A stretch of 64,000 nt of DNA from assembly GCF_050908995.1 (NCBI RefSeq), contig NC_135119.1:26255001-26319000 (forward strand). Reading direction: 5' to 3'. Below, piece after piece: positions 47,010-57,806 of the stretch. Under the pieces are notes generated by a model, which worked only from the letters and a program-made list of their open reading frames with translations, did no database searches and was not told the DNA's origin. The stretch's first letter is position 1, and every line of letters begins with the position of its first letter. Source of the stretch: Andrena cerasifolii (lineage: Eukaryota; Arthropoda; Insecta; Hymenoptera; Andrenidae). The translations under genes and the position numbers were made by a program.

Positions 47010-49240
47010 CGTAAAAGTAGAGGGCAAAAGAGTTGAACTTTCCTTCGATCGCAACCGACTTCTACCGCAAACAAATATTCCTCAAGAACACATGTCTTCC
47101 CCAAGCAAAGAGAAAACTCCACACAATCATTTAAAAACACTTGCCAAACACTTTGCAGAGCCTCCCACTGCAACTTAAACAGAAAAACCTCCACCGTTAA
47201 AAAAACAATGAACACCGACTCGTTACTTGAAACTCTTCAGATTAGAAGACAGAGGTGTACCAGCAATCTTCAACGAAAACAAGCATCTCCCCCTGCCCCA
47301 AGTGCAAAGGAAACATAAAGTCCCCGTGTGGAACGCGGCTCATTATGAAACGCGTGGGAAACGAGGGGAAGAAGGCCACCGAAAAGAATTCTCGTCGTAA
47401 TTTAATTAAACTGTTGTAACTCGTCCCGAGCTTCTCCGAGCCGACAAGCTACCTCTGAATTCACAATGCACGGGGGTAGGTCCAGCCGTGGCAATTATTC
47501 CTGGACCTCCTTCGAGCAAAACGCCTTGGGAACGAACACAAAAGGCCCCGTAAAAATGGAGACGGCACGAGGGGCGGAAAAGAAGGGCGAAAGCAAGCGG
47601 AGCAAAGTTAACCCGCGACTGGTTAGCTGGAAACTTCCTTAGCCAACTGCCGAGCTGGGGTCTAACGTGCTACAATCTTCATTTCTATTTGCACAGAAAG
47701 ATTTTGATTCCTTCCTCGGGACAAAGCTCTCGGGTAATTTCTGCGGGTGTATTGATACAAGTGATTCGAACAAAAGAATGTAAAATTACGGCTAGTTGTT
47801 TCGCAGCGGCATCGTGAGGCGCCTGAGACACCCCTTGCTAATTAAGGGCTGAGAGAGAACGCGGAGAAGCGGAAAATCAGATAAAATGATAGGTGTTTTG
47901 ATTGGCTTACAACGATCGATTTTTTTTCGTTTTAGAATGCCGAGGAAATATCGATGGCCTAGTGGACAAATTTTAATATCGCACGGCCACTTTTTTTGAC
48001 ATTTGACTTTTTTTATGCGGGATATAGTTCTTAATGTTTCTTTATGCTGTATAAAAATCGCATTTATGTTTGATTCATAAATTGCACAAAAATAATATTT
48101 TGGTTCATTGTATGTCGCTGAATCTTACGTACCATTGCATCTTTGAACCTGTTTTTCTTGAGAGCACTGAAAGTGGACATACAATATTTGTGCCCTGAGC
48201 CATCGATATATCCGTGAACATAATGTTGCAAGAGGTCAGTGGACAGATGTGAGGGAAATCTGAAGCTGGCTATAAAAATAGTACAGAACTGGGAAATGTC
48301 AAAACATCAGGGCAAAAATGGCACCACGAGTCTTGCGCAATGTATGCCTCGCACTGCAGCAAGTGTGGAAGAGAAAGAAATAAGAAACAAAAATTAGTTT
48401 CAATTGGCATCTCACCCCTCACTTTACCAGCCTGTGATTTTTTAAAAATTTTATTGATTCTGCATGAGAAAAGTTTAGAATTGTTTTTGTTTTTCTTAGT
48501 ATATGAGTGTATTATTGTAATAAAAAATAAATCCTTTTAATTAGTACGATACCAAATTTGCTATTGGCTCTCACCGAAAGAGGGCGACGTCTCTCCTGAA
48601 TTTACCCTAATTAATCATTTCACTCAATTATTATTGATTTAATATAAGAAAAATTTCTATAAAATAGTACCTATATGACGTTTTTTTTTTCATATCCCAA
48701 CAGTTACCCTCGCCCAGGTTCAGTGCCCAATTTCCATAATTTCTCAGTCCCCAAGGCTACGATGTTCTATGGCGCTCGACTGCGAACTTTCGTCGCTGTA
48801 TTTCTTTCATCCAATTGAAAATCGACCTCCGCCGCTGCCAGCAGTCCACGGGAACGCGTCCGAAGGCGCCCCGGTGCAGCAGACGTCTCCAGGAAATTAA
48901 AACCCTCGAAAGGGCGGTGAAATAATACAACTCGAAAGGAGTTTCGGACCGTGAAACCATCCATTTCTGCAGCTTTGAATTCGTTAAATGGCTTAACGGT
49001 CGCGGTGTTTTCCTTGCCTGATCGAATGTCGGAGCCTGCAAGACCGAAGGGCTGATACCTTGTGCTCCCTGTCTCCGAGAGCAGGGCGAAAGTTGGTTTT
49101 TGCTCGGTTTGGTGTTTGGAATAGTTTCGCGACGCGTGATAACGATCTGGGTGGAAATACAGTAATTCAGAATTTGTTCGCGAAGCACTATTATCGCTAT
49201 CAGTGCTGATATCACATTCGCGCTTCGAGATTATATCGAT
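47010..49240. other. Unassigned DNA
   Basis: 47032-47125 is weakly similar to the segment at 46190-46320. 47280-47660 and 48750-49200 are CpG-rich, with frames up to 152 codons and no domain. 47990-48540 is AT-rich with nothing recognised. Confidence 0.4.
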
Positions 49241-49460
49241 AATTGAAGGATCCGATGCAATAAAGGGACTAGCGCTCGAAAATGGGAAGAATTATTGTCC
49301 AAACGCTAAAAAAGATTGGGAAATTAAATGTGTGTCGTGACGAGTTTTACAACGCTATATTTTTTAAAATTCATTTAATTTTCCAATCTTTCTTAGCGCT
49401 TGGACAATACCTTTTCCCATTTTCAAGCGCTAGTCCCTTATTGCATCCGACCCTTCAATT
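49241..49460. mobile_element. Foldback miniature element / 90-bp-arm hairpin
   Basis: The left arm 49241-49330 (aattgaaggatccgatgcaa ... gattgggaaattaaatg) is mirrored by 49372-49460 (catttaattttccaatcttt ... ttgcatccgacccttcaatt). The arms are about 90% alike and the loop about 41 nt. It is 220 bp long, with no coding capacity. No target-site duplication is obvious, so its class is open. Confidence 0.8.
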
Positions 49461-49620
49461 TTACTCTTCGTATTTGAGTTATATGTAGAGAAAGCGAACG
49501 TGTTGCTTATTTATTCCAATGCAATGCGAAATGAGTAACAGACTCACTTTTTTCGATTTTTGTCTCGCAACGGACGCCGCCCAACTGTTACGCCGATTTT
49601 TATAAATAATGTATTAAAAT

Positions 49621-51075
49621 CAGGGCTTGAAACCGTTATTATAAAGATTTCGGTTCTTGAAAGAGTTATGAAGTAATATAAATAAATATCAGACTATATA
49701 AGTATAAGTTACGGTTCCTATATAGCTCTATAACTTTTATTTTTTAGGTTCTATAACTTTTATTTTTTAGGTTCTATATAAGTTACAAAGCGGTACATTT
49801 GTACATAATATATATTTGCTTACTTATTTATAATAATTTTTAAACAATTTGGTTACACACGGTAATCAATAGTGGTAATATGTTGATTTCATTTACTGTA
49901 AAATTCTGTGCAATCGTTAGAAGAATCGGTTCTACAACCGCTTTGTAACTTATATAGAACCTAAAAAATAAAAGTTATAGAACCTAAAAAATAAAAGTTA
50001 TAGAACCTAAAAAATAAAAGTTATAGAACCTAAAAAATAAAAGTTATAGAACCTAAAAAATAAAAGTTATAGAACCTAAACAATAAAAGTTATAGAACCT
50101 AAAAAATAAAAGTTATAAAACCTAAAAAATAAAAGTTATAGAACCTAAAAAATAAAAGTTATAGAACCTAAAAAATAAAAGTTATAGAACCTAAAAAATA
50201 AAAGTTATAGAACCTAAAAAATAAAAGTTATAGAACCTAAAAAATAAAAGTTATAGAACCTAAAAAATAAAAGTTATAGAAGCTAAAAAATAAAAGTTAT
50301 AGAATCTAAAAAATAAAAGTTATAGAACCTAAAAAATAAAAGTTATAGAACCTAAAAAATAAAAGTTATAGAACCTAAAAAATAAAAGTTATAGAACCTA
50401 AAAAATAAAAGTTATAGAACCTAAAAAATAAAAGTTATAGAACCTAAAAAATAAAAGTTATAGAACCTAAAAAATAAAAGTTATAGAACCTCAAAAATAT
50501 AAGTTATAGAACCTAAAAAATAAAAGTTATAGAACCTAAAAAATAAAAGTTATAGAACCTAAAAAATAAAAGTTACAGAACCTAAAAAATAAAAGTTATA
50601 GAACCTAAAAAATAAAAGTTATAGAACCTAAAAAATAAAAGTTATAGAACCTAAAAAATAAAAGTTATAGAACCTCAAAAATAAAAGTTATAGAACCTAA
50701 AAAATAAAAGTTATAGAACCTAAAAAATAAAAGTTATAGAACCTAAAAAATAAAAGTTATAGAACCTAAAAAATAAAAGTTATAGAACCTAAAAAATAAA
50801 AGTTATAGAACCTAAAAAATAAAAGTTATAGAACCTAAAAAATAAAAGTTATAGAACCTAAAGAATAAAAGTTATAGAGCCTAAAAAATAAAAGTTATAG
50901 AACCTAAAAAATAAAAGTTATAGAGCTATATAGGAACCGTAACTTATACTTATATAGTCTGATATTTAGGTTCTTTATAACGGTTATTCCGAATAAAGGT
51001 TCTTCATAACTCTTTCAATCAGAACCTTTATATAACAGTTTGAAACAGTTATTTTCGAAACCTATTCAAGCCCTG
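49621..51075. mobile_element. hAT-type foldback element with perfect 8-bp TSD
   Basis: The ends are cagggcttgaaaccg and ...tattcaagccctg, and the 8-mer attaaaat flanks both sides exactly (49613-49620 and 51076-51083). The TIR extends inward about 175 bp. aatatcagactatataagta (left, from about 49686) is answered exactly by tacttatatagtctgatatt on the right (ending near 50970), and caaagcgg by ccgctttg at the inner edge. In the left arm a 23-bp unit occurs twice. In the right arm the complementary unit occurs about 42 times. No transposase frame is present. The CAGGG ends resemble the element at 6980. Confidence 0.92.
49955..50922. repeat. 23-bp minisatellite, about 42 copies, inside a hAT-type element
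   Basis: The unit is gaacctaaaaaataaaagtt plus ata. Nearly every copy is identical. I see only scattered single changes (for example cctaaacaat, gaagct, gaatct, cctcaaaaat, gttacag, aaagaat). The same unit, inverted, occurs exactly twice in the opposite TIR (49729-49751 and 49752-49774). The array therefore grew from the element's own subterminal repeat. Confidence 0.97.
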
Positions 51076-51083
51076 ATTAAAAT

Positions 51084-51974
51084 TTATTCATTTATTTCTT
51101 TTATAGTTCTCGAAAAAATATTTTATGCGTATTTTTTTATCAGCAAACGTCCATATCTACGGGGTGAAATCAGGCCTCAAAGTTGGGGGTGAGAAACACG
51201 TTTGTTCCAATATCTTGGAAGCTATGCTCTATAGAGAAAAATCTTTTAGCCAGGAATGATGTATTTTTTTATAACAAATTCAGCAACGCAGCAGCTTTAG
51301 CGATTAATTAGTTAATTAACTTCGTGTGGACGAACCCGTGAGTGACTGTACATTGGGAAAAGTGACTTTGTCAATGGAGCGGTGCAGAATTTCAGAGCAA
51401 TATAGGGGGTCGATTCGACATCTGCGCGTTTTTACGATGCACGGGGATCGAGATGGATCGGCGGCAGAAGCTCATATTGCCTTCGCGGGGGACGTTAAAC
51501 GGTTAATCCCCTGAGATATATACCCGCGACGTTCCTCCGCGAGATTCGCTTAAGAAAGTTCACAACGTAACGAAGTTTCGGTCGAACGAAAGAGTCGGAA
51601 CTGATCCTAATTAGGGAACCTCCTGCCGCTCCAACGTCCACCTCTAATTGGAATTTTTTAGACAATCCTGAGAAATGTTGGCGGCGAGCTCCGTTACTTC
51701 CCGAGTCACTAGAGACGCGCGGTACTCCCCACTGTCTTTTCAACATTATTCAAACCTAAAGCAGACCTAACCCTACTTGTGAGCCTCAGAACCAGACCTA
51801 ACCCTCATTTTCGGAATGCCCAAGCGATTCTGCACCTTTTTGCGCCTTCAGAAGCCGACCTGACCCACTTTTCAGAAAAGCAGACCTGACCCAGACCTGA
51901 CCGTGTGCAATAGCCGTCAGAAGTAGACCTGACCGGGTTTTCCTGCTTTTAAGCCGAGTTTTCCTGCTTGATGA
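51084..51974. other. Unassigned DNA with clustered cctgacc/cctaacc words
   Basis: 51310-51740 is moderately GC-rich with no domain in its frames. 51755-51940 contains eight or so loosely spaced copies of agacctaaccc or agacctgaccc. They are interspersed rather than in a regular array. No gene is recognised. Confidence 0.4.
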
Positions 51975-52545
51975 AGATTTCCATTTTTTTAAATATCTTT
52001 ACACAGTATTATGAACTACTTAAAAAAAAGTTTCAGTTAAAAAACTATTGTTTTTCGCAAGTTATGCATATATATATCCGAAAGTCTCTCGATTTTAGAT
52101 GGCTAAACGGTGGGCCTAAAAACTCGCGCTACGTTCAACCAATTCACTTCCAATTTTACATGCAGGATCGTAATAATATTCCACATCGTCCAACGAGGCC
52201 TTTTTTTATTCCGATTCCCCGTTTATTATTCATAAAGAAAAAGGTGGCCTTTTCTCTTAGAAAAATGTAACTTTACCTTTGACCTCACCGTTTCTTTATT
52301 TTTCAAAATTTTCAAAATCGGCCTCGTTGGACGATAGCTAGTGACATACTTTATAAGAACATTTCATTGTTTTTGATTTCAGACACGACATACAGCTGTT
52401 TTCAGGCCCACCGTTTAGCCGTCTAAAATCGAGAGACTTTCGGATATGTATGCATAACTTCCGCAAAACAATAGTTTTTTAACTGAAACTTTTTTTTTAA
52501 GTAGTTCATAATACTATGTAAGGATAGTAAAAAAACGGGAAATCT
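51975..52545. mobile_element. Foldback TIR element, ~150-bp arms
   Basis: The left end agatttccattttttt and right end aaaaaaacgggaaatct are inverted, and the arms continue for about 150 bp. agtattatgaactacttaaa answers tttaagtagttcataatact, and ctctcgattttagatggcta answers tagccgtctaaaatcgagag. A second inner pair (catcgtccaacgaggcc and ggcctcgttggacgat) makes almost the whole 571 bp palindromic. No coding capacity. The flanking 8-mers do not match well, so the superfamily is not assigned. Confidence 0.8.
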
Positions 52546-53521
52546 GCATGAAGCCGTTGACTTGTAAAAAAATCCACAAAATGCCCACATTTTCCGAGGG
52601 TTCAAACAAGTATACCCCTTTAAAGAGAGAGAAGCAAGTTGTATACTTCTTCAACGCGAATAGGTGTTGTCCGCAGAGGACAAAGTGTTCGAAATTCACC
52701 GACGAGGAGGGGTGATATTTTTCAAAATTTCTTATCCAATCGTATTCTAAGCTATTCGATGCAGAGTGATTTATCGAAAGCTTGCAAGATTGCCTCCCCT
52801 ATCGTGGCAGTCAAAGTGCTAACGAATCTGTGAGGGCAGAAAAAGGGGGAGAAGGCTGAGTGCGATCGACAGACTTGCAGAGGAGCTGAGAATTCGCAAC
52901 CCCCGTCCCCGGCACGGTTGCCAACGTCGCCCTTTACGCCCGCGTCTGTGTATTCGGAACACTCGCAGCAGATAAACTGCAGAGGAGAGTTGACAAGGGA
53001 GACAAGAGGGCACACGCTTAGACCATCTACCCCCGAAAGCTTTATGCCTGCCTCCCCTTCGCCTCTCGACCACCCTCCACCACCTGGGGGTAGCGCGTTC
53101 GAGGTAGGTATCCATTGTGAGCCGCGAAATTTCTTCTCCGCTGCAGTTGCCTCGAAACTGAATTATCCGGCGCTAATGGCGGAATTAACCCCTCCCCTCG
53201 GGGCGTCTTGGAGGGCGCATTCGACGGGCGACACGTGCAAAAAATGAAGACATTTAAGAGAAAAGCGGAGGGCCGCGCTCCTTTTTTTTTCAACACTCGC
53301 GTGTTTCGAACTGGCTGACCTGTTTCTCGAGCTACTTAGACACTGGCGCAGATTTCTCCGGCCCGTTGTAATTTCGTTTAATTAAAACGCTGCGACCCGG
53401 CGCCTCCCCTAAGTGGCTGATCCTGGAGAATTGATGGTAGCTGATTTCGACTGCTGGGCATTTGTTTAAGTAACCGATAATTCGGGTGCAAATTGATAGG
53501 TGGGCTTACGAATTTGTTGCT
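52546..53521. other. Unassigned DNA, CpG-rich in part
   Basis: 52880-53420 is CpG-rich with opposed frames up to 109 codons and no domain. No element ends are seen. Confidence 0.4.
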
Positions 53522-53523
53522 TA

Positions 53524-53768
53524 CACAGTACAACAAATTTTGACTTTTTTCGGACTTGTAACATTTAATAGCCGTTTTTTCGTATAGGTATTCGTGCCCT
53601 GAAAACGAATCCGCAGCCCGTTTGTCGCCATCACCCCCAGTTTTTTAAAAATCGATTTTCTCAAAAACTGAGGACGATGGCGACAAGTGGGTTGCGGATT
53701 CGTTTTCAGGGCACGAAAACCTATAATGCTATTGAATGCTACAAGTCCAGATGGCTGTTGTACCGTGC
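53524..53768. mobile_element. TA-flanked hairpin element, Tc1/mariner-type
   Basis: The ends cacagtacaaca and tgttgtaccgtgc are inverted, and TA lies on each side (53522-53523 and 53769-53770). Inside, ggacttgtaacatttaatag and the words up to caccccca-gttttt are answered by aaaaactgaggacgatggcg ... ctataatgctattgaatgct. The arms are about 90 bp with a loop of 15-20 nt near 53647-53663. gtgccctgaaaacgaatccg is exactly mirrored. Non-coding, 245 bp. Confidence 0.8.
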
Positions 53769-53770
53769 TA

Positions 53771-54643
53771 TCAGAGGAAGAAATTAAAAAAATCTGCAGG
53801 AATATTAAGATCCTGGGAATTTGTTTGGGTGACAAATGCTTCGGGAGGAAATTAATAATAAGTGATGTAACGAATTTATAGTTTACCAGAGGAAGAAGAA
53901 ACGAAGGGGGACGAAGGGGAAGAAATATATAAATTTTAAAAAAACTGCAGAAATATTATAATATTCAGTGGATCCAACAAGAAAAATGTGCAAAGTATAA
54001 AACGACATAATCGCTTGCGTAATTGTGTTGGAGGAGCTAGGAGGGGGGGATCCCCCCCTGAAACGAAATCGAGCGTAACCTGACGGCTGCGGAATCGATG
54101 GGAGCGGTTGGAAACCGAGCATCCAGGTTCCGCGATGAAGATTGTTAAAAACGGGACGCTGGTTAATCGAGCCAGAAATCCTGACAAGGGGTAGATCCAT
54201 TGAGAGATAACGGGGGAAGGAAGAGGACTGCGCCTAGGGGGAGAGCAATTTTATTGCGCCCTTGTGTCGCTTTATGCAATTACGAGTCGTTGTCGGGCCA
54301 TCGTGAAAACACGTCGTTCATCTTGTCGTGCCTGCGCATACTTTCATCCACCCCCTCCTCCGCGATGCTGCCCCGTGTAATCCAAGTTGCTTTTGTACAC
54401 ATCTCACCAGCGACGGGAGGGGAACGCGCTCTTTTTCTCCTCCGCGAAGAAATTGAGACGACGCCCATGATGACGCCATTTTCATCCCCCCTTCACTCGC
54501 GCAATATCCCTTAATTCATCACCTGCTTCGAATGAAACATTCCATCGGGATTAAAGGACTTTAAAATATTCACTGGCGGCGGCGTGCTTTCGCGCCGTGG
54601 GCTTGCACCCTGCAGCACGATTTGTGGCGTGTTTTCATGCTGA
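53771..54643. other. Unassigned DNA
   Basis: 54000-54540 is GC-richer with opposed frames of about 100 codons and no domain. Nothing else is recognised. Confidence 0.4.
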
Positions 54644-54800
54644 TAGTGGTGGAAAGAAAGTTTAGAAAATTTCTATTGCGTAGATTAGGGGTTGGTTAGA
54701 ACATACTAGTGATACCAATGTAATACGTAAAGCACAGTGTTAAGTTTGTTAAGCAAATATATAAAATTATGAATTTTATACTTTATTTTGACCACCACTG
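54644..54800. mobile_element. Short MITE with CAGTGGTGG-type ends
   Basis: The left end tagtggtggaaag and right end tttgaccaccactg are an imperfect inverted repeat. TA follows the right end (54801-54802), while the left flank reads GA. It shares its interior order with 46033-46220. The pattern suggests a Tc1/mariner-type miniature element with a mutated left boundary. Confidence 0.55.
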
Positions 54801-54816
54801 TACACTTGAGACATTA

Positions 54817-55494
54817 AGAGCAAAAACGGACTAACCCGCATTGAAAAAAAGTAAATTTTCCTATTTTATATGTGTGGTATATTAGGGGGCATGTAAATAC
54901 AGTTCTGTCTCTCTATATACGCGACCGTCGGAGCCGGGTGCACGCAATTTGAGAGACGAGTAGCCTATTCGGCTTGCTTTGATTCCTCCTCGAGCGCTCG
55001 AGTGGTATGGGGCGACGCGCAGTTGTTTTTTCGTTCGGCGTTCGGCTTCTTCGGGTTTTTCTCTGATATGTGATACCCAAATTCTGTCGCTCAGTCGAAG
55101 AAAATTAATTGATTCTCGTTATTTCGACTGTGCGGCGACTACAGAAGAAGTAGCGGGGATAGCTTCACGCGTATAGAGAATCCGAAAACGCGTGCAATTT
55201 GAGAGACAACACTGTACCAACATTACCGACATAGCAAGTCGCGAGATACACGCCGCACTATAGCAGCAGAGATCCAAGAGCAACGAGCTCTGACGCATGT
55301 ATTGGTTACTTACTCCCTGTACTTTAAATTGAGCACTATTCAAGCTATCTCCAAATATATTATAAACCGTGTCTCTGTTAATTATTTACTCTTATATCTT
55401 TGCAATACACCACAATATGATTAGCACAACCTATTGGAATACATTATTGCTACTAACTCAATTTTGCAAAATATGTGGGTTAGCCCGTTTTTGC
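54817..55494. mobile_element. Possible 678-bp TIR element
   Basis: agagcaaaaacggactaaccc (54817-54837) is mirrored at 55474-55494 as gggttagcccgtttttgctct, 20 of 21 matching. Inside, the word gcaatttgagagac occurs twice in direct orientation (near 54949 and 55191). A clear target-site duplication is not visible. It may be a DNA element or two stray inverted fragments. Confidence 0.5.
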
Positions 55495-56813
55495 TCTCAA
55501 AGTCTCGCTTCATCCCCTGAATTCTGCCACAGAGAAATATTCCCTTCTCCAAAAACCCAATACGACCATAAACCCACAGTTTCCCTAGTGAAAACTGAAA
55601 ATTGATACGATTGAATAGTCGCGCGTCGCAGCTCCACCACGGGATCGCGACTGTTAGTGCTCGCCAGCGCCACCAGAGGTCTAATCTTTCAAACTCCTTT
55701 CTCGCAAGTCCTATGTTCCAGTCTCTTTCGTATATATACAAGTTCCAAGTATATTCCAGAGTCCGGACATTACAATAAAATCGAATACGTCAGTGATATA
55801 AATATAAAATATATGATATCCAAACTTTCTCCCGACCACCACACCACAGTATGCTGTTCTAAAAAGCGTCGAAATTATTCTCAAAATACTTACTCACTGT
55901 CTACTAATTAATCAAAAAGCTTCCTGAGTAAAAGTTATCGCTGGGAGAGGCCCGAGCAATTTGAAAGATTATATATATATCCTATAGAACCCTCTCCTTC
56001 CTCCACTCAGCGCCAATACTCATCCAAAGTCTCCCAAGTGAATCCAATACACCCAGCAAGACAGACTTCAACCTTGATCCTCCACTAGCAGACGAAAAAA
56101 AAGAAGAGAATGCCACATACACCAGCTCCCCAAGAACCGCCCTCAAACGAGCAGAATAATTTTTCCACGCCGACGATCGTCCCTCCCATCCTCCCACTAA
56201 TTCACAAAGCGATCGTCGATCCCTGGAGCAACAATATCCCGTTTCGTTGCTCGTCTGCTACCCGCGAGGCAGCCCGGGGAAACAAAGGGGGGATGCGCAG
56301 CGGACAAAAGAGAAGAATACGATCAGGGGATAGAAGGTTGGTGAAAGGAAGGTGAAAGAAAGGGGAAAACAGCTAAATACGGCGGTCAGGCGACCTAGGG
56401 GTACGCGAATGGGAACGTCAGAAAGAAGCTGATCAACGGCGGGGGGTTGCGAGGTCGCCCGATGCATAATTTATCGTGCCCCTTTCAGGAAGCTCGTTAA
56501 TGCACCTGGAAACGCGGGATATCCAACTTGGCTTCCTGACCGTGCCCCACTACGCGTCCACGTGCAGTTAACTACGTCCATTCGGATACAGGGTCCATTC
56601 TAAATATCAAATTACACAGATCACTTATCTTTAGTATTGCTTCTGGACAAGATCAAAATTCCAGGTAAAAAAATATTGGAAATTAATTTATATTGATACT
56701 GAACTGATGCTGGAGAAAGAAAATAAACGAAATACGAAATTATATTGAGGTGTGCATAAATGGGTCCGAGGTTTGAGACCGTGTGAATGAACTCGACGCA
56801 GAAACCAAGGATA
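55495..56813. other. Unassigned DNA
   Basis: 55515-55610 is about 80% similar to 46221-46330 (agaaatattcccttctcca ... ataaacccacagtttccct). 55980-56560 is GC-richer with short opposed frames and no domain. No gene is recognised. Confidence 0.4.
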
Positions 56814-57315
56814 CTAACAAGGGAAGATCCCGAACCCGAAAATTCAAAAAATTCTAAAACTTTGTGGATATGTAGGGAATTTCCTCCCGATTACAACGCA
56901 ATTTTTTTTGCTGCCCAAAATCACACTAACGGGGTGAAATTAACCCCTGAAGATTCGGCTATTTTTCGATTTTATTTTCTAACTCGCAATCTGTAAGATA
57001 TAGAAAAGAAATTTCAAGAGAAAAGTTACTTCTTTTAATTAGATCTATCAAATGGTAAAAGTTTTATCAATTATTTAAACAATTAGAAAAAATTATAAAC
57101 AAAAATATTAATAATGTTTTCTAAAATTCGTTGTTTCGCGTGAAATCTGAACTGGATGTTTAAATAATTATGAAACAGCATAATCCATATTTTTTCCCAT
57201 ACAATTTCGACTTTTGTTGTATCGCGGAAATATGCTCCTCGAGAATCGAATAAATTTTGGATGCCATTGTTTCAGAATTTTTTAAATTTTCGGGTTCGGG
57301 ATCTTCCCTTATAAG
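56814..57315. mobile_element. Family A palindromic element, copy 4 (variant core)
   Basis: It runs from ctaacaagggaagatcccga to ttcgggatcttcccttataag. The outer arms match the other family A copies. The inner part is different: taaataattatgaaacagca, ttcgacttttgttgtatcgc and gaataaattttggatgccat occur only here and in the inverted copy at 59817-60260. At 502 bp it is the longest copy. The right outer word, read inward, is cttataagggaag, the same variant seen at the family B right end. Confidence 0.85.
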
Positions 57316-57622
57316 CGGGCGAGGGTTGGTATCTGGTAACACCATCTGCTGCGAGTGAATCCCTGCCCCCCTGTACACGGGGGTTGCAATGTCGCGCTTT
57401 CAGAGAGGAATGAGGAATTACGCGTCGAGACTTCACGCGTCCACGTTACTCGCGTGTTTATTGTGATTTGTGAACTTGTGCGCCGTGTTAGACGATGGTG
57501 TTTTAGTGCTGCTAGCGCTTTTGGTTTTCTACGAGGGGCTTGGGGGTTCTTGAAAGTACTTTTGGTGGTTTTTGATAGACTAGTAATAGGGTTTTGAGTA
57601 TCCCTTTTAGTATTGGGTTAAT
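57316..57622. other. Unassigned DNA
   Basis: About 300 bp between two elements. A g/t-rich plus-strand frame crosses it, but no domain is seen. Confidence 0.4.
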
Positions 57623-57630
57623 GCATATAG

Positions 57631-57798
57631 CAGTGATTCCCAACCTGTGGGTCGCGAAGTGTTTTCTGGAGGTTTTTGTTTAGTATTATTAAGTTAGAAT
57701 TATATTCTGAAATACCTATTTTTAATGTGTTTTCTTTAGATTATTAAATTTACCTTATGAAAGGGGATCGCGAGTCAAGAAAGATTGGGAAGCACTGG
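57631..57798. mobile_element. hAT-type miniature element with perfect 8-bp TSD
   Basis: The ends are cagtgattcccaacc and ...ttgggaagcactg. The 8-mer gcatatag flanks both sides exactly (57623-57630 and 57799-57806). gtgggtcgcg near the left is loosely answered by gatcgcgag near the right. The AT-rich interior has no frame. 168 bp. A perfect TSD suggests a fairly young insertion. Confidence 0.93.
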
Positions 57799-57806
57799 CA
57801 TATAGC

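Noticed and set aside
51755..51940. A telomere-like repeat from the cctaa words
   Set aside because: The words are irregularly spaced and alternate with cctgacc, and no TTAGG-type array of exact five-base steps is present.
54880..55345. A possible LTR, from its mixed GC-rich sequence and repeated gcaatttgagagac
   Set aside because: No paired LTR, primer-binding site or polypurine tract was seen. The inverted ends at 54817 and 55494 fit a TIR element better.
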